Assembly (NCBI RefSeq): GCF_963678635.1 | Contig: NC_087063.1 | Span: forward strand, 29,960,599-30,020,598 | Direction of reading: 5' to 3' | Length of the DNA: 60,000 nt | Source of the DNA: Symsagittifera roscoffensis | Taxonomy: Eukaryota > Xenacoelomorpha > Acoela > Convolutidae | In this document: positions 35,641 to 43,950 of the stretch, one piece after another | How positions within the stretch are numbered: the stretch's first letter is position 1 | Layout of the letters: the number at the start of each line of letters is the position of its first letter | The notes under the pieces: generated by a model | What the model was told of the DNA's origin: nothing | The model's input: the letters and a program-made list of their open reading frames with translations, nothing else | The model's database searches: none | Translations under genes and position numbers: made by a program

Positions 35641-35864
35641 AGGATAACTGGCTTGAAGAGTCTGGTGGTGCACCGCTGGACCTACTGAGCTCGGGTGAGA
35701 ATGTTCCTTGTTTTTAATTTTCTAAATTCGATTTTAAAATTTAAATTAATTTAATTGTCTTTTTTTCATTTGCTGATTTACAAAATTCCCCTTAACCACT
35801 TATCATGGATTCGTTCAGTCCCCTAAAGTCCAGTCAAAATCCTTTTTTTTTATGCTGAGTCAAG

Positions 35865-36164
35865 ATGAGGAAAAACCACAAAGAGTGTACAAGCAAACAT
35901 TGCTTAAAAAATATTTCTCTTAACGACTCTATGAAAACCCAATGGTTTCAGTGTCCTTTATGCTTAGATGTAAAATCTGTCAATAAAGCAACAATAGGTA
36001 ATGATTTAGTGCTAGAACTTTATGTTAATATAGCCATCTCAAATGTCCGAGTACTCAAGAGTGTACCGAAAGACTCGCGTTTTCCCTTGGCGGAAAGTCT
36101 GTTGGACAAAATAAATGACATTGTCTACAAGGTAGAAGTTGCTACAAAATGGCTAATTTGTTAA
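35865..36164 (+). pseudogene. N-terminal Cys/His region of RLE-type LINE
   Basis: A 99-residue frame begins with CTSKHCLKN and WFQCPLC, the H-C to WFxCxxC tail of a PHD/RING-like zinc finger, followed by a helical segment (PLAESLLDKINDIVYKVE). PHD-like fingers are known in N-terminal proteins of some LINEs. Only the second half of the finger is visible in this frame. A related but more broken copy lies at about 34030-34330. Confidence 0.45.
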
Positions 36165-37894
36165 CGTCGTTCTTGTATTTTTTTGAAGCAACCGAAAAGA
36201 AGTGGATGCAAACAGACCTCAAGCATGAGCTCTTTGATAAATAAAAACAAATTCGAGCAAATGACGTGTCAATTTCAAAACCCCATCCCCAAGTTTCAAG
36301 TCTGCCTCTGAGTGACCTCGAGCGGAGAATAAAGCTCATAAGTAGTAAGCTCGATAAACAAAATGTACAGGGAGGAATAAGGCCTGCTGCTTCGGATGTC
36401 ACAATTGCTCCTTTTTCAATTGATAACTATCAAAAATTGTTGTCTAAGCACCCTCAGCGAGCCAAATTTGCAGCTCCAAATCCACAAAAAATTAGATAGT
36501 TTTTTCGTAAACGATTTCGACCTATACAGAGCGATAATGTTCTTTCCGAACGGATCAGCAGCAGGTCCTGATAAAAAATTTTCACAATTTTTTAAAGATC
36601 TTGTTAGTAAGTCGGATGGCAGTGCAGGACCTAATTTTCTGAAATCGCTTACTAAGCTGATAAACCTCATTGGCAACAAAAATATCCGAACCCCTAGGAC
36701 CTTTGTCTTTTGGCGCAAAGCTTATCGCCCTCATAAATATAGACAGAGGGTTGAGACCGATTGCCATAGGCAACAGGCTGAGACGTATCGCGTCTAAATG
36801 GGCTGGAAGCAAGGCCCTCTCCAAGCGAAATTTTTTTTTCCGGAAACGTACAGGTAGGATGCGGTATCAAACGAGGAGCAGAAATAGCTGCACACTCGTT
36901 TCGAAACCTAATTGAACGCGACGACGATCCAAAATGCACTGTTCTTTTGAAACTAGATTTTAGGAATGCCTTTAACTCTCTAAGTAAAAGAAACAATGCT
37001 GAATCATGTTTACTCAAATCGCGCCTAATTGTATAATTACAGCCATTGCGCGTATAGTAAACCTAGTTACCTTTTTTACGGAAGCTCTGTCATAATGTCA
37101 GAAGAAGGAACTCAGCACGGTGATTCTGAAGCCCCACCACTTTTTGCGGAAACATTTCACACACTAGTCAAACAGTTGGAGTCGAAAATTGATATCTGGT
37201 ATTCAGATGATGGAAATTTAGCCGGCAAATATAAGGTAGTACACCGGGACCTTAAAAACATTCTGAAATTGGAACAAATTTACGGCCTGAGCTTGAGCAC
37301 TGAGAAGTGCAATTTTTGCTTTTTAGGACCGTACGAGTACACATTATAATTCAATTTTAACACAATTTCGACAAATATGCCCCAGAATAAACTATAAAAC
37401 AAAATAAGAACTCATTTTAGGATCTCCAATCGGTGAACGTTACCGAAAAGAATTGCTCGACGAAAAAATTAAGGAGCAAGAAAAAAGTCTCAGATGTCAT
37501 TGACAAAATAGACGGCCATTATGGATTTTACCTCCTGAAAAAATGCTTAAGCATGCCAAAACTCCTATATTTTTTGGCCTACGAGCCCTTGTTTTTGCAT
37601 TTTTGAAATGCTACGACAAATTACAAAGAAATTTGTTATGCAAGATCACTAATGTGAAATTGGATGATAACCAATTTTTACAAGCAGTTCTTCCGGCAGC
37701 CAAAGGTGGCTTGGGCGTTTCTTCCGCTCGTCTACCGCTTTACCCGCTTTCTTAGCCTCAGCAGTAAGAGCAAAAAATGCCTTGAGCGAAACCTTTGGTT
37801 TGGAGCATGTGGATGGAACCTATGCTGATGTGCTTAAACGGTGGTTTGAACTTGGAAAAACTGAAATGACTCCGGAAAATGAAATCCAAAAAAA

Positions 37895-38545
37895 TTGGAC
37901 AGAGAACTTTTTGACAGCGAATTTGAAGACTTGGTTTTACGACTCGAGCCAACGGACGTAAATAGATTCAACGCGTTCCATGATATATTTGGCTCCCAAA
38001 AATTGAACGTCATCCCGTGCAAAAAATTAAGGCTAAAACTGTCGAACCAACAACTCAGAATTGCTGCAGGACTTCGATTGGGCTCAAGAATAAGTGAACG
38101 GCATAAATGCGTGTGCGGAAAAGACGTAACCGAGGATGGTTGGCATGGTCTTTTTTGCCTCAAAAGTGCAGGGAGATTCTCTAGGCATTCAAACCTGAAT
38201 GCCCTTATAAAGCAGAGTTTACCTTCTACTCACATTCCGTCTGTTTTAGAACTACAACACCTCTACAAAACTGATCAGAAGCGACCAGACGGTTTGACGC
38301 TCGTTCCATGGGCTGATGGTAAGCAGCTCTTGTGGGATGTAACGGTAGCAGACTCCTTAGCTCCTTGTAGGATTAATGCTGGGTCTGTTTCTAACCCAGG
38401 TACGGCTGCCGCTGAAGCGGAAGCCGCTGAAGCGGAAGAGCGAAAAAATGACAATTATAAAGATCTTGTAGATGTTGGATATCTTTTTCAACCGCTAGCT
38501 TTTGCAATTCAGAGCGCGGTCGGTCCCAGAACAGAATTTTTTTGA
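37895..38545 (+). pseudogene. Restriction-like endonuclease domain of RLE-type LINE
   Basis: The 216-residue frame is open and well preserved. Residues 72-98 contain CVC, H84, C88 and a RHSNLN segment, a zinc-binding module that precedes the nuclease in this type of element. Residues 129-155 hold KRPDGLTLVPW and WDVTVADS, with Asp132 and Asp148 as likely catalytic residues of a PD-(D/E)xK fold. An EAEAAEAEERK helix and a YLFQPLAFAIQSA core follow. The domain would nick target DNA for target-primed reverse transcription. The upstream RT frames are broken, so this is a remnant. Confidence 0.7.
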
Positions 38546-38789
38546 GCAAGCTTTGTAAGAACCTAAGCATATGCACTGAGGAAACCAGAGCAGGCAGCTT
38601 TTTAAAACAGAGAATCTCCCTGGCAATACAGATTGCGAACCCCGCTTGCGTACTCGGAACAATAAATGACAAACTAACTTTCGACGAAGTTTTTTATTTG
38701 TAACACGTGTATATTATATTTTCTCGTGTCGAGTTGCGTGTTTTTTTTTGAAGAAACGTGACCCGTATCGATTTTAATAGAAAAAGACT

Positions 38790-39050
38790 TCAACACTTGT
38801 CATCTTCTTTTATCATTATCCAAATATAGAAAATTCCAAGGATTTTGACTGGAATACGTGATGAAGGGACTCCTGACTGTAACCTCGGTTATTATGATAC
38901 TTTTGACCTTCTGATTACCTAAAGAAAGTTATTGATAAGTTGAAGAAACCAGCAATGCTTTTCCGTTTGCTTATCGAAATAAATCAACTGTAAAGCCCCT
39001 CTGGTAAAAAGGGTTAATGATTCAAAAATTGAAATCCGCCAGAATAAGTC
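38790..39050 (+). repeat. CR1/Jockey-type LINE fragment
   Basis: The segment (tgaagggactcctgactgtaacctcgg, then gtaaagcccctctgg) matches 25750-25830, 29705-29770 and 32490-32560. It is a pre-RT portion, with STVKPLW readable in one frame. It ends where the left flank of the plus-strand PLE begins. Confidence 0.6.
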
Positions 39051-39051
39051 T

Positions 39052-39445
39052 TTGGAACGCACACAAGGTCATGTGGAGACGAAAACCAGCAGTTAGACTT
39101 CAAAATTTTACATAAATGTACGGACAACTACAAACTTCTGACTTTGGAAGCATTGTACATACAGAGAACCAAGCCGTGCCTGAACCAGCGCGAGGAGTAC
39201 CGACAAAGAGAGCTAACTATTAAACTTTAGTTTTAGTTTTATTGTCACAGATTTCTCTGGCTTAATTCTATCAATAGTAGTTGGATTGGTTGCTTTTTAG
39301 TTTTTTCCCACTTTGTTAATTTTGTACGCTAATATCATGTGTACATATGTATATATGTTTTTTGTCTTTTAGTTACTGATGATGTTGCAGTTTGCAATGA
39401 AAACGTTTTAACTTGATGTGTTTTTATAAGATTCCGCGTTATCAA
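39052..39445 (+). repeat. Left LTR-like flank (pLTR) of the plus-strand PLE
   Basis: The block is a copy of the PLE's own 3' end: the tail of the GIY-YIG region (GCACACAAGGTCATGTGGAG and onward) plus about 250 bp of 3' sequence. The same sequence recurs at 42015-42340, continuing at 48712-48790. PLEs are often found as partial tandems that produce such pseudo-LTRs. The uninterrupted sequence ctgatgatgttgcag at 39376-39390 is the empty site for the LTR element in the right flank. Confidence 0.75.
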
Positions 39446-39487
39446 TGTTACTTCCTTTCTTACTTTTGAAGAAGTTTTTGTTTAAAA

Positions 39488-39901
39488 ATGGTACTTGGAG
39501 ATTGTATCTACAGTATCACAGAGCTCTCAAGAAACGGCTGCATTCTGAACTCAGGATCACTTTTTTTAAAAAACTGCTTGTCAAATGACCTCATTCCCAA
39601 GTTTCTAAGCTTCCTGTTATCTGAAAATGGAGTTTATGATGACAAGACTGTACATAATTTTCGTAGAAAGTTACTTCGCTCTGAGTTATCCAAAGCACAC
39701 GAGGCGAAACTTCATTCTACGACAAAAACAGATGAAATTAGGCGTCTTTTTGCTGATGCTTGTGGCGTATTATTCTTACATAGTGTTGTTTTTTATACTC
39801 GTCAGTTTATGAGAGACGTAACTCGTAAAACGAAGCACACGCACGAAATGAAGATTCAAATTTTATCTGAGCGTCAAAGTAAGCCACTGAGGACGGTTTA
39901 A
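39488..39901 (+). pseudogene. PLE N-terminal region
   Basis: This 137-residue frame is polar and helical (LSNDLIPKFLSFLL, TVHNFRRKLLRSELSK, MRDVTRKTKHTHEMKIQIL), as expected for the N-terminal domain that precedes the RT of PLEs. It ends in a TAA immediately before sequence that continues the protein in the same general order (DSISPPSWVTDLL). Confidence 0.65.
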
Positions 39902-40793
39902 GATACTGTTAAGATTCTTGACGATAGTATTAGTCCACCTTCTTGGGTTACTGACTTGTTATCCCTAGGCCCTAAGCATCCAATTTTTGACAAGTTCCGT
40001 GAGCTTCATTTTCTTGCTGATGTTGATTCTTTATTGGGAACACTTAAAGAAAAGGATGCTTCTAATGATTGTCTGAATGATTTTAATGCGCTTGCACAGT
40101 GGTATGTCAAAAAAGCAAAACAACAACGACCTGATCGTGCTCTCTCTAAAGTGAATCACTACGTGAAAAGAAACGATATAAAAGCTGTTCCTTTTGACAA
40201 AGGGTCTGGTTTCGCCTTGATGACATCAAACCAGTACGAGACTAATGATTGTCTGAATGATTTTAATGCGCTTGCACAGTGGTATGTCAAAAAAGCAAAA
40301 CAACAACGACCTGATCGTGCTCTCTCTAAAGTGAATCACTACCTGAAAAGAAACGATATAAAAGCTGTTCCTTTTGACAAAGGGTCTGGTTTCGCCTTGA
40401 TGACATCAAACCAGTACGAGACAAAACTTCTGGAGGTGTTGTCTGGTGATCAATTTCAGACGTTGAGAGCAGTGAAAGGTAAACCCCTGTTGTTGAAAAT
40501 TGAAGAACGTTTTAACAAGTCCCTGCAAACTGTTTGTAATCGTGGGAGTATCTCGCAGGCCTTTTATCAGTCCACGCGTGCCACTGGCTCTCAGTCAGCT
40601 AGATTGTATGGTCTCGCTAAGGTGCACAAAGACAATGTGCCATTACGCCCTGTTTTATCTTTACCAGGTAGCTGCTGTCACAAATCTGAACAAAGTTTTA
40701 TCGCGTTTCTTCGACAAAGTGCCTGGAGCGAATATCGAGACTTGTACTCCGGCAATGAAGGAACTGCTAGCCAGCTCCACTATTAATGAATAA
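39902..40793 (+). pseudogene. PLE RT, N-terminal half, with internal 60-residue duplication
   Basis: The main frame is open from the stop at 39899 to about 40670 and carries the DKGSGFALM motif and the YGLAKVHK motif of PLE reverse transcriptases. A segment of exactly 180 bp (40063-40242) is repeated immediately as 40243-40422 with one visible base difference, duplicating 60 residues that include the DKG motif. Near 40670, after SLPG, homology moves to a second frame (NLNKVLSRFFDKVPGANIET), which ends at the TAA at 40791. Confidence 0.75.
40063..40422 (+). repeat. In-frame 180-bp tandem duplication inside the PLE RT
   Basis: Two adjacent 180-bp units differ at one position (tacgtgaaaag against tacctgaaaag). 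The unit keeps the reading frame and starts within taatgattgtctgaatg. Confidence 0.95.
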
Positions 40794-40813
40794 GAAACCA
40801 TTTTTCCCTTGAC

Positions 40814-41935
40814 GTGAAGAGCTTGTATACTAACGTTCCAGTTCAGGAAGCCATCATTCATGCTGTGGAATGTTTGTATAGTTCTGAATGCGTTCCTGAG
40901 TTCGAGAAAGACGTGTTCATTCAGCTTATGAAATTGGCGGTCACGGACGTTCATTTCATGGCTTGTGGGCAGTGGTTTCTTCAGAAAGACGGCGTTGCCA
41001 TGGGCTCTAGTCTTGCAGTTATTCTGGCGAACTTGTGGCTGAAGAAGTTTGAGGAAAAGATACACCTAGAAGTCACTAGACCACCTAGCACTGTGGAGAG
41101 CAACATTTGTAAGGTGTGTCTTGAGCTGGTCACTTGGGAGGGCAGCTCTGTTTTGTGTGTTGGCTGCTGTACCTGGTGCCATGAAGCTTGCATCGGGGTC
41201 GCGGTGTCAGAAGTTATCAATTCTGAGTGGTTTTGTTCTGCTTGTACGGAGTATAACAGAACTATCGAGACCTGCAAGATTTTTGGTAGGTATGTCGATG
41301 ATGTTATACGAAGCTCTAAAGTTGCCAATATTGAGAGTATTTTATCGTTTGACAATAGTTTAAATGTTAACCTTGAATTTACCATCGAAAGGTTAAATGG
41401 CCGGAAAATCCCGTTTCTTGATATGTTGGTAACTTTGCGAGACAAGAGACTTAACACTGAGTGGTATTTAAAACCTACTGACACAGGTATTTTGCTCAAT
41501 TTCCGAGCAGCAGCTCCGATAAAATTCAAGAAAAACATCATTCAGGGTACTGTACATCGCATTTTTAATGCTACTTCTGACTGGAGTTCTTTTCATACTG
41601 CTATCGAACGTGCTTGTGTTTTTTTCGAGCAAAATCAATATCCTCCAGTCTTTTATCAACCAATTATACGCAATACTATCACAAAAATTTTGACGACTGA
41701 AGGTACCCCAATGTCAGAGGACCGCAAAAAACCGGAAAAGCCGACAATGTCCAACAACTTGGTGATGCAGTATCGTGGCAATATATCTGATACGTTTGCT
41801 AGAAGACTCAAAAATGTTACTGGTAGTTCTGTTTATTTTACAACTCGAAAACTTAAATCTGCACTTCCTTCCTTGAAAAATGCTATCCCTTCCGAGCTCC
41901 AAAGTGGTGTTATTTATCAATTGACGTGTTCTTGA
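40814..41935 (+). pseudogene. PLE RT palm/thumb with inserted PHD finger, start of GIY-YIG
   Basis: Counting from the first codon at 40814: SLYTNVPV (motif A) 3-10; VAMGSSLAVILANLWLKKFE (motif B) 61-80; zinc ligands C99, C102, C115, C118, H123, C126, C141 and C144; YVDD 160-163; FLDMLVTLRD (about 215) and WYLKPTDTG; KIL and VYFTTRKLKS near 340; VIYQLTCS at the end. The C4HC3 spacing (2-12-2-4-2-14-2) is canonical for a PHD finger, and the WFC before the last pair is typical. PHD fingers of chromatin proteins bind histone H3 tails. The TGA at 41933 replaces a codon between TCS and CSSSYVGQT. The upstream frame is shifted, so this is part of a dead copy. Confidence 0.85.
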
Positions 41936-42014
41936 TGTTCATCCAGCTACGTCGGACAGACCATCCGACACTTCAGAACCCGCTTTGCTGAGCATAGAAG
42001 AAAGGATTAACCAG

Positions 42015-42340
42015 TTGGAATGCACACAAGGTCATGTGGAGACGAAAACCAGCAGTTAGACCTCAAAATTTTAGATAAATGTACGGACAACTTCTGACGT
42101 TGGAAGCATTGTACATACAGAGAACCAAGCCGTGCCTCAACCAGCGCGAGGAGTACCGACAAAGAGAGCTAACTATTAAACTTTAGTTTTAGTTTTATTG
42201 TCACAGATTTCTCTGTCTTAATTCTATCAATAGTAGTTGGTTTGGTTGCTTTTTAGTTTTTCCCCACTTTGTTAATTTTGTACGCTAATATCATGTGTAC
42301 ATATGTATATATGTTTTTTGTCTTTTACTTACTGATGATG
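42015..42340 (+). repeat. Right LTR-like flank (pLTR) of the PLE, interrupted at 42340
   Basis: The block matches 39052-39381 from ttggaatgcacacaagg up to actgatgatg, where the LTR element begins. The remaining part of the flank (atgttgcagtttgcaatg) resumes at 48712, after the third LTR, and also at 47260 after the second. Confidence 0.8.
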
Positions 42341-43248
42341 TGTAACATTCGTCTACTGCAGTCACACATGAGGCTTAAGAAAAATAGGCCCTATAACTAT
42401 TGGCTCAAGAGTCAGGGACACTATCTCTTGTGTTTTTCTACCTCAAATCAGTCGGAGCCAATTCGGTTCGTTTGTGACATGAGACTACGACCCGTTACAG
42501 CTTAAAGGCTAATACTAAAATATCCCCCACTCTAGAATTAAGAACGTCCCTATACTTAGGTCTCTAGATACCCAAAATACATGAACGCCGTTAAAAACCG
42601 GGTTGGAACAATCCGTTAAGTTATTTTTTATTAGACATTGGAACTTTGAACCATTTCAGATGGATCAACCTAAAACTCGCCTTACCTCAACATAACAATT
42701 ATAAAACACACTCTAGAAATTTAAATTAGTACTCACATTGCAGCACGCTCAAGAATTGGAAGTACTTCAGTCGGTAATTAACTCGAGAATTAAATAATGT
42801 AACTAAAATGAGTTTAATGTTTGTCAGTTTTAACAACAAGAACAAGTTTGTACTCTAGACTGTAGTTTCTCGTGAACCATTGGGACACTCAAGCTGTCCA
42901 CCTTTCCACCGAAGGTTCACTCTAGTCCAGTTTAGAATAATACTCCAGTCAAGTCACAATAATGCAGTTCGTGGGAATACGCTTCTCTCTGTTTCGAATG
43001 GGACAGCTCTACTCTAGATTATTACTGTGACGGAAATTGCGAATAGCAATTTCCTTCTGATTTCTCTTGCAACTTTCCCGCGATTGTCACTCGATTGTTC
43101 TGACTTCTCTTTTTTGACTTTCAGTTATCGCGAGAAAATCGTGCATGACAGGCTCCATTCGAATTTTTGAAAAATTAAATTTCACCCCAAAATTAAGTGT
43201 TTTTTGCTTCTCTCAAGGTCAAACTTCCAAATATGACCGACTGGCACA
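42341..43248 (-). repeat. LTR A (3' LTR of the element)
   Basis: A 908-bp repeat, TGTAAC to GGCACA on the plus strand. It differs from the other two by scattered substitutions and one or two single-base indels. A purine-rich tract lies just inside the element on the minus strand, as expected for a 3' LTR. Confidence 0.85.
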
Positions 43249-43262
43249 TACTCCCCGGACTC
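43249..43262 (-). other. Candidate polypurine tract
   Basis: On the minus strand the bases directly before the LTR read CCGGGGAGTA. A short purine run at this position primes plus-strand synthesis in LTR elements. It is short, so the call is tentative. Confidence 0.4.
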
Positions 43263-43677
43263 GAGATCGATGTCCTCATCGCGTGCTGTCGTCTGCCAGT
43301 GAGTCCCAGAAAATTAAGTGTTGCTCAAGGTACAGTGCCAGTGGTCATTTACAGAAGTTCGCAGCAGACTTAAGTTTATCTACACCCCAAAATTCACGGC
43401 CATGTAAAATTTTCACACTATCGCTAAACAGCAATCAAAATCTGCACACACCTGCACCCTTGAATTCTTGCTTTTTAAGCCAATCATTTAAATTTTCTTT
43501 TGTCCCATTCAATCAGGAAATTGTCATGCAGTATTTTGATTTATATAGTAAATATAGTATATTAATAACAATATTTGATTCGTTAAAATTTCTTTTTCTG
43601 TGAACCCAGGTTTCACCCGGATCCACACTCAAGCCCCCCTTCCCTCTCAAGACTCAAGATCCATTCGAACCATCCAC

Positions 43678-43950
43678 TCATCTCGCACTCTTCGCCTTGG
43701 AGGTGCCACACCCTGAAGTACTTGATACGGCAAACTGTCTCAACAGTTCTTCTTCATCATCGGAGCTAATCACGATTTCCTCCCAAGCCTTCAGCTGTTC
43801 ATAGGATCGCATCCATTCTCTTTGCTCCTGCAACCTCTTTGCCTGGTTGGGTAGTGCCTTCACCCTAGATTCCCGGTTCAAACAAAAGGAGTTGTGCAGG
43901 CTCAAGCTCACGTTCTTCGCCAGGTCCTCCTCTAGTATCGATTCCCTCGC
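43678..43950 (-). CDS. Short second frame overlapping the end of the SGNH protein gene
   Basis: Another frame is open through the TAG that ends the 599-aa protein (43932-43934) and continues to 43678. It encodes an acidic and basic helical stretch (ESILEEDLAKN upstream of the stop, later QRLQEQREWMRSYEQLKAWEE and SSDDEEELLRQF). It could be reached by a frameshift near the stop or be a separate small protein; no slippery site is obvious. Composition is protein-like, unlike random frames in the area. Function unknown. Confidence 0.4.
   Translation of the reverse strand, partial: ARESILEEDLAKNVSLSLHNSFCLNRESRVKALPNQAKRLQEQREWMRSYEQLKAWEEIVISSDDEEELLRQFAVSSTSGCGTSKAKSAR

Larger units (their letters stand above)
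35646..38770 (+). mobile_element. RLE-type LINE, copy 2, near full length but frameshifted
   Basis: The order is an N-terminal Cys/His segment (35865-36164), a linker with DLERR, fingers (NGSAAGPDK), palm (LRPIAIGNR, KLDFRNAFNSL), a motif near EEGTQHGDSEAPPLFAETF, an active-site YSDDG-like motif (37200), thumb, and a C-terminal zinc and restriction-like endonuclease frame (37895-38545). The likely catalytic aspartates of motif C are present as SDDG, where YLDDG or YADDG would be usual. At least five frameshifts break the protein. The element belongs among LINEs whose endonuclease is PD-(D/E)xK-like and C-terminal; the exact clade cannot be told from this alone. Confidence 0.75.
39488..42010 (+). 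mobile_element. Penelope-like element with PHD finger in its RT, near full length, frameshifted
   Basis: N-terminal helical region at 39488-39901, a stop, then the RT N-terminal part at 39956 to about 40670 (VPFDKGSGFALM, RLYGLAKVHK, PLRPVLSLPG). The frame shifts there, continues in a second frame to a stop at 40791, and resumes at about 40811 with LDVKSLYTNVPV (motif A), GVAMGSSLAVILANLWL (motif B), a PHD finger, FGRYVDDVIR (motif C), the thumb, and GVIYQLTCS. A TGA at 41933 interrupts the GIY-YIG module (SSYVGQTIRHFRTRFAEHR after it). It would encode RT plus nuclease for retrotransposition if intact; at least four lesions make this copy inactive. Confidence 0.85.

Noticed and set aside
43145-43603. 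152-residue plus-strand frame
   Set aside because: It crosses the LTR/internal boundary on the non-coding strand of the LTR element and has no motif.
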